In this document: one piece after another, positions 36,064 through 44,346 of the stretch
Layout of the letters: each line of letters begins with the position of its first letter
How positions within the stretch are numbered: the stretch's first letter is position 1
Source of the DNA: Flagellimonas lutimaris
Lineage (GTDB): Bacteria > Bacteroidota > Bacteroidia > Flavobacteriales > Flavobacteriaceae
Assembly (NCBI RefSeq): GCF_003581615.1
Contig: NZ_QXFH01000071.1
Span: 62,001-126,000, forward strand
Reading direction: 5' to 3'
DNA: 64,000 nt
The notes under the pieces: generated by a model
What the model saw: the letters and a program-made list of their open reading frames with translations, nothing else
Told to the model about the DNA's origin: nothing
The model's database searches: none
Translations under genes and position numbers: made by a program

Positions 36064-36435
36064 ATGGAATTACATTTTGAAGAATTATTAAGCAAGGTGA
36101 CTGACTTTATCAAGTCAGAGGCCAAAACAGAGACCATTATTGGTGAACCCTTTCAGTTGGGTGAATTTAAGTGTGTGCCTGTAATTAAAGTAGGTTTGGG
36201 ATTTGGCTCTGGAGGAGGCGAAGGAGTTGAAGGCAAAACAAGAAAAGGTGAAGGAGCAGGTGCTGGAGCCGGTATTGGTATTCAGCCTATCGGCTTTTTG
36301 GTAACCAAAGGGGATGAAATCTCATTCTTGGAGGCAGGAAAAACCCACGGTTTGGCGGCCGCATTTGAAAAAGTGCCCGACTTAATTGAAAAAATTGTTT
36401 CTGAACGAAACAAAAAAGAAGAGGTTGTTGCCTAA
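36064..36435 (+). CDS. GerW/YtfJ family protein
   Basis: A 123-residue protein of the GerW (YtfJ) family: FIKSEAKTETIIGEPFQLGEFKCVPVIKVGLGFGSGGGEG, a glycine-rich loop (GEGAGAGAGIGIQPIGFLV), then a short helical tail. The name comes from Bacillus spore germination, but the family is widespread in bacteria that do not sporulate, so no sporulation is implied. It lies 12 nt after the YtfI-like gene and shares its promoter. The function is unknown. Confidence 0.88.
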   Translation: MELHFEELLSKVTDFIKSEAKTETIIGEPFQLGEFKCVPVIKVGLGFGSGGGEGVEGKTRKGEGAGAGAGIGIQPIGFLVTKGDEISFLEAGKTHGLAAAFEKVPDLIEKIVSERNKKEEVVA

Positions 36436-36455
36436 TCGAGGTCATCAATTAAAAA

Positions 36456-36497
36456 GAACTGGATTGTCTATTCTTTAAAGTTTAGACAATCCAGTTC
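36456..36497. terminator. Long hairpin between convergent genes
   Basis: Perfect 15-bp arms (GAACTGGATTGTCTA and its complement) around a 12-nt loop. On the minus strand a T run follows, so it most likely terminates the WG-repeat gene; it also ends 20 nt after the GerW gene on the plus strand. Confidence 0.85.
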
Positions 36498-36532
36498 CGA
36501 ATGTTTACGAGACTTGTTCGCTTTCTGTTTGA

Positions 36533-37153
36533 TTATAAATCTAATTTTTTGATTTCCCAATGGTTGTCCTTTTCAACCGCTATTAAGTTTCCGTTTAAAA
36601 TTTTAGATCGTATTTCGGGAATATTATATCTTCTTTTTGTCATTTGAATGTTATGCCTGCGGTTCAGGAACTCGATAATGTTTCCGTCGGCATCCATCAA
36701 TACTTCATGAAACTTGAACTCGTAAATATCTAGCTTGAATTCATTTTTACCTCGGAAAACCTTTTCAAAAATGATTCCAGTGGTTAGACCATTTTGGAAT
36801 GGGGCAACATTTAGAAAATTATGTTCGATCACTAATTGTCCGGTAGTATCAATAAAACCAAACATTGGTATACCGTCCACTATTTTTTGAACCACACATC
36901 TACCGCTCGAAAATTGAGGGTAGGCCATGGCTCTAATATCATTATAAGATGCTTTGGCATCTGTATTCCAATAAAAGTCATCCCTATAGTCAATAGCGAT
37001 GTTTCCGGTATCATCCACAAAAGCCCATTTGTTTTCTTTTTGTATTGCTGCAAATCCTTCATGGAACGGGCTAACATAATCCAAACTGTCAGGAAGTTGG
37101 GCGCTTAGGCCCATATAAATAAAAGCAGCAATTAATGTTGTTATTTTTTTCAT
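36533..37153 (-). CDS. Secreted WG-repeat protein
   Basis: A 206-residue exported protein with signal peptide MKKITTLIAAFIYMGLSAQ and WG-type beta repeats (EGFAAIQKENKWAFVDDTGNIAIDYRDDFYW; SGRCVVQ...MFGFIDTTGQLVIEHNF; TGIIFEK...). The function of WG-repeat proteins is unknown; they may bind surface partners. Single gene with an Fnr-like repeat upstream and a hairpin terminator downstream. Confidence 0.8.
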   Translation of the reverse strand: MKKITTLIAAFIYMGLSAQLPDSLDYVSPFHEGFAAIQKENKWAFVDDTGNIAIDYRDDFYWNTDAKASYNDIRAMAYPQFSSGRCVVQKIVDGIPMFGFIDTTGQLVIEHNFLNVAPFQNGLTTGIIFEKVFRGKNEFKLDIYEFKFHEVLMDADGNIIEFLNRRHNIQMTKRRYNIPEIRSKILNGNLIAVEKDNHWEIKKLDL

Positions 37154-37512
37154 GGCAATTGCTTTTTATCATCCTACTAATATCCTATGAATTGGTTGTA
37201 AATCAAATGACTTGCGTCATCTTAAAAAATGACTTCGCAATAGAGGGAGAAGTACAAACAAAAAAACAGGTAAACTTAAGTTTGTTTGCTTTTTAATGTG
37301 GTCTGACTGCGTTCAGAACCTTGAATTACCAAATACGTTTCTAAACAAAAAGCTACCAACTGAAGTCGATACCCGTCCGATAACAAAAACGCTGAAATTT
37401 ACTATTGCCGTAAAAAAACTTATTACACATTTTAGTAAGGTGCCCTAATCATAGCCGACAAGATTCCAAGTCGGGACGATATTCCGATGTTTTTTAAACA
37501 AAAAATAAATAA
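37154..37512. other. Gene-free stretch, 359 nt
   Basis: Holds the Fnr-like site of the WG-repeat gene near its left end. The rest contains the 12-nt palindrome AAACTTAAGTTT flanked by CAAAC/GTTTG (about 37267-37290), a small inverted repeat TCTGA-N6-TCAGA and no convincing promoter for the spondin-domain gene. No ORF with coding character is seen. Confidence 0.5.
37177..37220 (-). promoter_or_regulatory. Fnr-like operator upstream of the WG-repeat gene
   Basis: Inverted repeat ATGAC-TTGC-GTCAT at 37207-37220, with perfect 5-bp arms. At the predicted place on the minus strand (37184-37177) the sequence is GATATTAG, matching four of six fixed positions of TAnnTTTG, so the promoter element is weak. 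A further half-site ATGAC lies at 37229-37233. The start codon is 23 nt downstream. Confidence 0.5.
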
Positions 37513-38757
37513 ATGAAAACAAATTTAATTTTAAGGCTCTTAGCCTTGACTACATTATTTAGTTTAACAAGTTGTAGTGATGATGATGATTCCACAGAGA
37601 TAACAACTGGCAATTTTGTAGTTACTATTGAAAACACATTTGAAGGCAAGGAGTATTTTGCAAATGGCACTACTGGATTTATAGCGCCGGGAAATTCAGA
37701 ATCCTTTTCGTTTAATGCGGGTAAAGGACATTATTTAAGCTTTGCCACCATGTTCGTTCAATCCAATGACTTGTTTTATGGTTTTGATGAAATGGGAATC
37801 GCCCTTTACGATGAAAATGGCAATGCATTGACTGGTGATGTTACCTCAATGGTAAGTCTTTGGGATGCTGGAACGGAAGTCAATGAGGAACCGGGAGTCG
37901 GACCGAATCAAGCTCCACGACAAACAGGACCAGATACGGGTGCCGATGAAAATGGGACTGTAAAACGTATTACCGAAGTGAATGATGGTTTTGCCTATCC
38001 TAATGTATCCGATGTTATAAAGGTAACATTGGTCCACGATGGGGGAACAGAATTCACAGTTACCCTAGAGAATGTTTCGGGGTCTGCAAGTATCACGACA
38101 CCTTTGGCACCAGGAGTATGGGTGGTAAACGGTGCAGAACAAACACCTTTGTTTACAGTGGACAATGCAGCTTCAGAAGGTTTGGAACGAATTGCAGAAG
38201 ATGGTGACAATAGTATTTTAGATACAGATTTTACTATGGCGAGTGGCCTTGTGTCACCCTTTGCTCCGGGTGCTTATGGTATTAACAATGCTGTATTTGT
38301 TATCGATGAAAGCGCTACGGGAGCATTGGAAGCACTGGCAGAGGATGGTAATCCGTCAGGATTTTCAAACATATTTAATACTCCTGTAGGTGCATCGGGG
38401 CCAGGACCAATTTTTCCGGGAGAATCTTATTCTTTTGAGTTTACCGCAAGTGAAGGTGACGTTCTATCGTTTGCAACCATGTTGGTTCAATCTAATGACT
38501 GGTTCATTGGTGCCAATGATATCGAGTTGTTCAACAACGGAATCTCCACCACAGGCGATATTACAAATATGCTGGAACTTTTTGATGCAGGTACAGAGGT
38601 TGATGAATATTCAGGAGCTGGAAATAACCAAGCGCCACGTCAAAATGCTGCAAACACGGGTGCTGATGAAAATGGAAATGTAGCAATGGAAGAAAGTGCC
38701 AATGCTCATGTACCATCAGTAGCCGAAATGATAAAGGTTACCATTACGACTAACTAA
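37513..38757 (+). CDS. Spondin-domain lipoprotein with two repeats
   Basis: A 414-residue lipoprotein: signal ending LTSCSDDDDS, the Asp-rich export signal of Bacteroidota surface lipoproteins. Two tandem spondin_N-type modules follow, each with the sequence types LSFATMxVQSND, DxGTEVxE and NQAPRQxxxxTGADENGxV (first about 37740-37970, second about 38465-38700 in DNA). The second copy lacks part of the first copy's tail. Spondin domains bind matrix components in animals; the bacterial ligand is unknown. It ends with a strong terminator. Confidence 0.85.
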   Translation: MKTNLILRLLALTTLFSLTSCSDDDDSTEITTGNFVVTIENTFEGKEYFANGTTGFIAPGNSESFSFNAGKGHYLSFATMFVQSNDLFYGFDEMGIALYDENGNALTGDVTSMVSLWDAGTEVNEEPGVGPNQAPRQTGPDTGADENGTVKRITEVNDGFAYPNVSDVIKVTLVHDGGTEFTVTLENVSGSASITTPLAPGVWVVNGAEQTPLFTVDNAASEGLERIAEDGDNSILDTDFTMASGLVSPFAPGAYGINNAVFVIDESATGALEALAEDGNPSGFSNIFNTPVGASGPGPIFPGESYSFEFTASEGDVLSFATMLVQSNDWFIGANDIELFNNGISTTGDITNMLELFDAGTEVDEYSGAGNNQAPRQNAANTGADENGNVAMEESANAHVPSVAEMIKVTITTN

Positions 38758-38784
38758 AAAGTTGTTGATAGTTTAGGTTTTTGG

Positions 38785-38814
38785 AAAGGCCATTTTTTTA
38801 AAAAAATGGCCTTT
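38785..38814 (+). terminator. Terminator after spondin-domain gene
   Basis: Perfect 15-bp arms AAAGGCCATTTTTTT / AAAAAAATGGCCTTT, followed by more T residues, 27 nt after the stop codon. Confidence 0.9.
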
Positions 38815-38995
38815 TTTTGGTGGGTTGAAAAATAAAAACCGCTAAAGCTGTTACATTGTAATATCTTATATTTTAATCTAGTGAATTGTTTTTCAGTAAT
38901 TTAACTGCAATGATTTTTTCCCGCCGAAGGTGATAAACCGTATTCTTTTTTTATATTCTGGATGCTTAATTCATTAACCGTTTAATATTATTAAA

Positions 38996-39139
38996 ATGAA
39001 AAATACATTACTGATTCTTTTAATTCTTATAGCCATCGCTATGATTTTCATCTCTTTTAAAGGGGGCATTCCTGCTCCAGGTCTTACAGGTGTAGGCTTT
39101 ATTGTCATCGCAGCCTTGTTGTACCAAAACAAGGAATAA
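38996..39139 (+). CDS. Small two-helix membrane protein, 47 aa
   Basis: An open frame of 47 codons starting MKNTLLILLILIAIAMIF and ending LLYQNKE. It has two hydrophobic segments (about 4-19 and 31-43) separated by a short turn, FKGGIPAPGLTG, giving a hairpin topology. The ATG is preceded by an AT-rich leader. No database match can be tested here. The regions on both sides (38819-38995 and 39140-39419) show no other coding signal. It could be a chance frame, but the length of the hydrophobic runs and the clean turn argue for a real small protein. Confidence 0.5.
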   Translation: MKNTLLILLILIAIAMIFISFKGGIPAPGLTGVGFIVIAALLYQNKE

Positions 39140-39419
39140 TAAAAACCCAGAGCGAAGGAGAAATACCATTTCATTGCCCAAATTTCCAGTGGATGGCATA
39201 GCCTTGCGGCCTATGAATCAAAGTACATGATCTAAAAGAAGTTTACAATCCCTATGGGTGTTGTGAGAGATACCTTTGTTGAAGAAAAATAGAAAGTAGC
39301 ACAAAAAAAGTGGCGTTAGATGACAATTTGACCTAAGAAAAGCGACAAAGACTTATAGGAATCGTAGCCAAATACCCTGTCAACAAAACGCTTCGTTTGG
39401 GGTAACATTAAAACAGTAA

Positions 39420-40811
39420 ATGATGAACAGTAATAAAATTAAGACCTTCGATGCTATTGTAATCGGCTCAGGGCAAGCAGGGACCCCTTTGGTTTTCAAA
39501 CTAGCTTCCCAAGGTCAAAAAGTAGCTTTTATTGAAAAGGAGCATTTTGGAGGAACTTGCCTGAATGTAGGTTGCACACCCACCAAAACCTATGTGGCCA
39601 GTGCTAGACGTATGTGGGATGCACAGCACGGCGAAGAATTAGGGATTGAAATTCCAGCTGGAGCCAAAGCCAATCTTCAAAAAATTAAAGCAAGAAAAGA
39701 TGCATTGATAAAAAAATCTGTAGATGGTATTGCTCAAGGTGTGGAAAAAAATGAAAACATTATCTTTTTTAAAGGTAAAGCCCGTTTTGATGGCAAAAAA
39801 ATCGTTGCGGTAAACAACGAACTATTGACTGCTGATGAAATTTATATCAATGTTGGCGGTAGTTCTTTTATTCCCAATGGATATGAAGACATTCCTTATC
39901 TTACAAATCAAAGTATTCTGGAATTGGAGGAACTGCCCGAACATTTAGTGGTGATCGGTGGAAGTTATATCGGTTTGGAATTTGGTCAAATGTTTGCCCG
40001 CTTGGGCTCCAAAGTCACTATTATCGAACAAGGAAACTCAATTATCGGTAGGGAAGACGATGAAACCAGCCAAACCATTCAACAAATTATGGAAGAAGAA
40101 GGTGTAGATTTCAGGCTAGGAGCAGAATGTGTTGCTGCAACTAAAAATGAGAATGGAGGCATTTCTGCCCGGATTAATTGTTCCAAGGATGGAGTGATAG
40201 AAATTAAAGGAAGCCATCTTCTGCTGGCCGTTGGTAGACGCCCGAATACAACAAATTTACAACTCGAAAAAACAGGTGTAAAAACAAGCGATAGGGGATT
40301 CATAGAAGTAAATGACTACTTGGAAACCAACGTGAAAGGAATTTATGCCTTGGGAGACTGTAATGGGAAAGGATCATTTACACACACAGCTTACAATGAC
40401 TACGAAATTATTGCAGAAAATAAATTTGAAGAAAAAAATCGTAAGGTTTCGGATAGACTTATCACCTACGGGCTTTATGTAGATCCGCCCCTTGGCAGAG
40501 TAGGTATCACCAAAAAGGAAGCATTGCAAAAAGGATTGGATGTACTGATTGGTCATCGTCCGTTCAGTAGAATTGCTCGCGCCAAAGAAAAAGGGGAAAC
40601 CAAAGGTTATATGAGTGTAGTGGTAGATGCAAAAACCAAAAAAATATTGGGTGCCACCGTGCTTGGTGTGGGTGGAGATGAAATCATAAGCGGAATTATC
40701 AACATTATGAACGCGGACAAGAGTTATGAAGTAATAAGGGACTCCGTACAACCACACCCTACCGTTTCGGAACTTATCCCTACGATGCTGGAATCACTAA
40801 CAAGAGTATAG
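39420..40811 (+). CDS. Flavoprotein disulfide reductase (mercuric reductase-like)
   Basis: A 463-residue class I pyridine nucleotide-disulfide oxidoreductase. FAD site GSGQAGTPLVFKLASQG, redox-active disulfide GGTCLNVGCTPTKTYVASAR (CxxxxC), NAD(P) site VVIGGSYIGLEFGQMFARLGSKVTI, and the C-terminal His-Pro motif QPHPTVSELIPTM. No N-terminal HMA domain or C-terminal vicinal Cys pair for mercury is seen, so a role with organic disulfides is more likely. It is the first gene of an operon with DUF427, egtB and egtD, and could serve the redox cycle of ergothioneine (inference). Confidence 0.9.
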   Translation: MMNSNKIKTFDAIVIGSGQAGTPLVFKLASQGQKVAFIEKEHFGGTCLNVGCTPTKTYVASARRMWDAQHGEELGIEIPAGAKANLQKIKARKDALIKKSVDGIAQGVEKNENIIFFKGKARFDGKKIVAVNNELLTADEIYINVGGSSFIPNGYEDIPYLTNQSILELEELPEHLVVIGGSYIGLEFGQMFARLGSKVTIIEQGNSIIGREDDETSQTIQQIMEEEGVDFRLGAECVAATKNENGGISARINCSKDGVIEIKGSHLLLAVGRRPNTTNLQLEKTGVKTSDRGFIEVNDYLETNVKGIYALGDCNGKGSFTHTAYNDYEIIAENKFEEKNRKVSDRLITYGLYVDPPLGRVGITKKEALQKGLDVLIGHRPFSRIARAKEKGETKGYMSVVVDAKTKKILGATVLGVGGDEIISGIINIMNADKSYEVIRDSVQPHPTVSELIPTMLESLTRV

Positions 40812-40817
40812 AACATT

Positions 40818-41099
40818 ATGAAAGCTATTTGGAACAATCAAATTGTCGCAGAGAGCGCTGACACAATTCTTATAGAAAACAATCACTATTTTCCTCCCGA
40901 AAGTATCCATTCGGAATATTTTAAGGATAGCGACACCAGTACCTCCTGCCACTGGAAAGGTACGGCCGAGTACAAAACACTCGTCGTGGATGGGGCGGTC
41001 AACGAGGATGCCGCGTGGTACTACCCAGAACCCTCGGCATTGGCAAAAGGAATCAAGGACTACTTTGCTTTTTGGAAAGGCGTAAAAATTGAAGAATAA
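40818..41099 (+). CDS. DUF427 domain protein
   Basis: A 93-residue DUF427 protein (MKAIWNNQIVAESADTILIENNHYFPPESI ... STSCHWKGTAEYKTL ... DAAWYYPEPSALAKGIKDYFAFWKGVKIEE). DUF427 proteins have a small beta fold and no established reaction. It lies 6 nt after the reductase gene and its stop overlaps the egtB start by one base, so it belongs to the ergothioneine operon. Confidence 0.92.
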   Translation: MKAIWNNQIVAESADTILIENNHYFPPESIHSEYFKDSDTSTSCHWKGTAEYKTLVVDGAVNEDAAWYYPEPSALAKGIKDYFAFWKGVKIEE

Positions 41100-42247
41100 T
41101 GCAACTTTTAAAACAGTTTTTAAAAACTCGACTGGAAACAGAGACCATTTGTAGTCCATTACAAACGGAAGATTATTTGGTGCAGCCCATTACCGATGTG
41201 TCTCCGCCAAAGTGGCATTTGGCACATACCACTTGGTTTTTTGAGCAGTTTATTTTGGTAAAATATGACGAAAACTATGAGGTGTTCCATCCAGATTTCG
41301 CCTATTTGTTCAATAGCTATTACAACAATATGGGCGAAAGAACAATTCGGCAAGATCGTGGATTAATGACCCGACCCGGTGTTTCTGAAATTTATGAATA
41401 TCGGAAATATGTCACCGCAGCCATCAAAAAAGTATTGGAAAACAAACCTGGTGCTGAAGTGTTGCACTTAGTGGAAATAGGTGTCAACCACGAACAGCAA
41501 CATCAAGAATTATTGGCGTACGATATCAAATATATTTTGGGAACACAACCCACATTTCCCGACATTGGAAAATATTTCACCTTAGAGGAAGAAAGCCAAA
41601 GTCACCAATGGCTCTCCTTTTCGGAAGGCATATATGAAATTGGCCATCAAGGAAATGATTTTTGTTTTGACAATGAATTACCTGTGCATAAGGTCTATGT
41701 GCAAGATTTCGACATCAGTAACAAGTTGGTAACCATTGGCGAATTTTTGGAATTCATGGAAGATGGTGGATATGATAACTTCAACTATTGGCATGATGAG
41801 GGATGGCATTTTATTCAGAATAATGGCATAACACACCCGCTTTATTGGCATTTCAGGGATGGAGAATGGCAGCATTACCATTTCAATGGCTTGGAAAAGC
41901 TAAATCCCAACCTGCCACTTTCACATGTTTCTATGTACGAAGCCTATGCATTTGCCAATTGGAAAGGAATGCGATTACCTACCGAGTTTGAATGGGAAGT
42001 TGCAGCTCAGAAATTACGTTGGGGCCAACTCTGGGAATGGACAAATTCGGCCTACCTGCCTTACCCTGGCTTTACCCAGGCCGAAGGTGCACTTGGGGAG
42101 TACAATGGCAAATTTATGCTCAACCAAATGGTATTGCGTGGTGCTTCGGTTGCCACGCCCCAAGGTCATCAAAGAGATACATACCGTAATTTTTTTCACG
42201 CTTCCAGCAGATGGATTTTCTCTGGAATAAGACTTGCAAAAAAGTAA
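41099..42247 (+). CDS. egtB: Ergothioneine sulfoxide synthase EgtB
   Basis: A 382-residue non-heme iron enzyme joining hercynine to a thiol donor with O2. The N-terminal DinB-like domain has WHLAH (39-43) and the iron-binding H131-x3-H135-x-E137 motif; the C-terminal FGE-sulfatase domain includes LPTEFEWEVAA, WEWTNSAYLPYPGF and YNGKFMLNQMVLRGASVATPxGH. No egtA or egtC gene is nearby, so the donor may be free cysteine rather than gamma-glutamylcysteine (inference). It lies 5 nt before egtD. Confidence 0.9.
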   Translation: MQLLKQFLKTRLETETICSPLQTEDYLVQPITDVSPPKWHLAHTTWFFEQFILVKYDENYEVFHPDFAYLFNSYYNNMGERTIRQDRGLMTRPGVSEIYEYRKYVTAAIKKVLENKPGAEVLHLVEIGVNHEQQHQELLAYDIKYILGTQPTFPDIGKYFTLEEESQSHQWLSFSEGIYEIGHQGNDFCFDNELPVHKVYVQDFDISNKLVTIGEFLEFMEDGGYDNFNYWHDEGWHFIQNNGITHPLYWHFRDGEWQHYHFNGLEKLNPNLPLSHVSMYEAYAFANWKGMRLPTEFEWEVAAQKLRWGQLWEWTNSAYLPYPGFTQAEGALGEYNGKFMLNQMVLRGASVATPQGHQRDTYRNFFHASSRWIFSGIRLAKK

Positions 42248-42252
42248 TCGAA

Positions 42253-43194
42253 ATGCAGGAATTTTTTGAACACGTAAAAAAGGGGCTCAGTAAATCACCA
42301 AAAAAAATTGCTTCTCGCTATTTTTATGACGCCAAAGGGGATGCTCTTTTTCAGCAAATAATGCAATTGGAGGAATACTATCTTCCACGTTGCGAAATGC
42401 AGATTATTGAAAACAAAAGTGAGCAAATAGGCCAAGATATTTCAGCAGTCCATTCCAATTTGCAAGTTGTAGAGTTGGGTGCGGGCGATGGTACAAAAAC
42501 CAAACATCTGATTAAACAGTTTGAACCACATTTTGATTCACTGGAGTATGTTGCCATGGATATTTCCGATAACGCATTGTCCATTAACAAAAAAGAAATA
42601 AGTAGCGAAGCCGAACAGGTCAAGTATATAGGTGTAGCAGGTAATTATTTTGATACCTACAAAAGCTTACCATCAACATCTGATGGAAGATTGGTACTGT
42701 TTTTAGGAGCTAATATTGGTAATTACCCTACTCCAGATGCCATTGGATTTTTTAGGTTTATTCAATCAAAGCTAAAAGAAGAAGATTATTTTTTAGTTGC
42801 TTTCGACCTTGTCAAGCACCCTAGAAAAATCCTGGCCGCCTATGATGACAGCCAAGGCATAACCAAACAATTCAATCTTAATTTGTTGGAAAGAATGAAC
42901 AGGGAATTAGGAGCTAACTTTAACATTCATCAATTTGATCACTTTCCCTTTTACGATCCATTGACAGGTATTGCTTCCAGTCAAATTGTAAGTTTGAAAA
43001 AGCAAACGGTAGAATTTTCTGATGGTTTCTCAGTTTGTTTTGATCTTTTTGAAGCTGTTCACACCGAAGTTTCCAAGAAGTTTTTTTGGAGCGATATAGA
43101 GGAAATTGCCAATAAGTCAAAAATGGACATCGCTCAAACTTATTATAATGCCAACAAAGGATACACTTTTGTTTTGTTCCGTCCCCAAGGATAA
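42253..43194 (+). CDS. egtD: L-histidine N-alpha-methyltransferase EgtD
   Basis: A 313-residue SAM-dependent enzyme that trimethylates histidine to hercynine, the first step of ergothioneine synthesis. SAM site VVELGAGDGTKTKHLI and the second motif VLFLGANIGNYPTPDA are typical; the C-terminus ends with the family's YTFVLFRPQ. Start at 42253, 5 nt after the egtB stop, agrees with relatives; the longer frame from 42211 overlaps egtB. Last gene of the operon, followed by a strong hairpin. Confidence 0.94.
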   Translation: MQEFFEHVKKGLSKSPKKIASRYFYDAKGDALFQQIMQLEEYYLPRCEMQIIENKSEQIGQDISAVHSNLQVVELGAGDGTKTKHLIKQFEPHFDSLEYVAMDISDNALSINKKEISSEAEQVKYIGVAGNYFDTYKSLPSTSDGRLVLFLGANIGNYPTPDAIGFFRFIQSKLKEEDYFLVAFDLVKHPRKILAAYDDSQGITKQFNLNLLERMNRELGANFNIHQFDHFPFYDPLTGIASSQIVSLKKQTVEFSDGFSVCFDLFEAVHTEVSKKFFWSDIEEIANKSKMDIAQTYYNANKGYTFVLFRPQG

Positions 43195-43249
43195 GCAATT
43201 ATAGAGTTAATAGATCAGTCATCTCGACTTAACCTTTTCACGTAAAATC

Positions 43250-43283
43250 AAAACAGTATTAATCATTTGATTAATACTGTTTT
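43250..43283. terminator. Bidirectional terminator after egtD
   Basis: Perfect 16-bp arms (AAAACAGTATTAATCA and its complement) around TT, with A and T runs. It lies between egtD and the convergent esterase gene. Confidence 0.92.
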
Positions 43284-43307
43284 GTGTTTTTATGCATATA
43301 GTTTGAA

Positions 43308-44339
43308 CTATTGAAACTCAAGGTAGTATTCAAAAAACGGCAACACCTGTTGTGGAATACGTCCATCTTTCGTGTATATATTGTTCACGTGTGTTCCAAT
43401 ATATTCTTCTGCAAAATGTTTTATACCTAAATTCTCCAACTTTATACTGAACATCTTGCATTGCTGGGTAAATCGCTCTCCAGCGTTTCGTCCCCAATCC
43501 ATTTTAATGGCTTTTAAACTTTTGAGGTTGTCTATGTAATTTTCAAGATTATAGAAAGGCATGTTGTCTTGCCATTTTTTAAGTGTTTCTTGGTGTATGA
43601 CCAATTCTTCATTTTCATATCCGAACGGAAAATCACAATAAAAAGGCGGATTATCGGGATTAGGCGACCAAGAGCGGGCAAAGGCCACCATAACCTTGCC
43701 AAAGTAGGTTTTTTCCAACTCTTCATACGTAGATATTTCGGCAAGTTCTTTAAATGTATTGCTGTTAGGTCCATATTCACGCACTATGGCCAAAGCTCCT
43801 GGACTTATGGCATATACGGTATTGAAAACATCAGGGTGTTTCATGGCAATGTTCAAAGCGCCATAACCACCCATACTGTGCCCGGTTATTCCACGGCTTT
43901 CCTTTTTTGCTATGGTTCGATAATTCTCGTCCATATAAGATACCAAATCCTGAACGGTAAAGTCTTCCCAGTTTCCAAATACACCCGAGTTGGAATAAAA
44001 ACTGCCTTCATAGGTCGTTTTTTGGTTGGGAATGACCAAAATAAAGGGCCGGATACGTTTGGTCGCTATGGCGAAATCCAAGATTTCCTTCATGGGTTCC
44101 AACATCGTATGATCACCATAAAATCCATGTAAAAAATAGATTACGGGATATCTTTTGGTTCCCTCCCCGTAGTTTGGGGGCAGGTATACACCAACTTCCC
44201 GTGTAGGGTTTTCTTCAAAATCATTGACCAAGTTCTCCGAGTATATGGAATCGATTACAATGGTTCCTTTTGCAGTTTGTGCTTGAGTCACCTGAAAGGT
44301 AAGGATGACCAATATTAATTTTAAAAACGTTTTCATCAA
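43308..44339 (-). CDS. Secreted alpha/beta-hydrolase esterase (PF00756-type)
   Basis: A 343-residue exported esterase (signal MMKTFLKLILVILTFQVTQAQ). The fold is the esterase D/feruloyl esterase group: VYLPPNYGEGTKRYPVIYFLHGFYGD, with nucleophile S155 in GHSMGGYG. Relatives include feruloyl and acetyl esterases, which would suit plant cell-wall substrates. Last gene of a five-gene operon that also holds a carboxylesterase, a CitMHS transporter and the AtuA-like pair. The second ATG (44336) may be the real start. Confidence 0.85.
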   Translation of the reverse strand: MMKTFLKLILVILTFQVTQAQTAKGTIVIDSIYSENLVNDFEENPTREVGVYLPPNYGEGTKRYPVIYFLHGFYGDHTMLEPMKEILDFAIATKRIRPFILVIPNQKTTYEGSFYSNSGVFGNWEDFTVQDLVSYMDENYRTIAKKESRGITGHSMGGYGALNIAMKHPDVFNTVYAISPGALAIVREYGPNSNTFKELAEISTYEELEKTYFGKVMVAFARSWSPNPDNPPFYCDFPFGYENEELVIHQETLKKWQDNMPFYNLENYIDNLKSLKAIKMDWGRNAGERFTQQCKMFSIKLENLGIKHFAEEYIGTHVNNIYTKDGRIPQQVLPFFEYYLEFQ

Positions 44340-44346
44340 TCTGGTT

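Noticed and set aside
36064..36435. GerW name suggesting sporulation.
   Set aside because: The family is found in many bacteria that do not sporulate, and no spore gene is in the window.
39340..39420. Fnr-like site in front of the disulfide reductase/egt operon.
   Set aside because: TTCGTTTG at 39392-39399 resembles a -7 element, but the sequence 29.5 nt upstream is not an inverted repeat.
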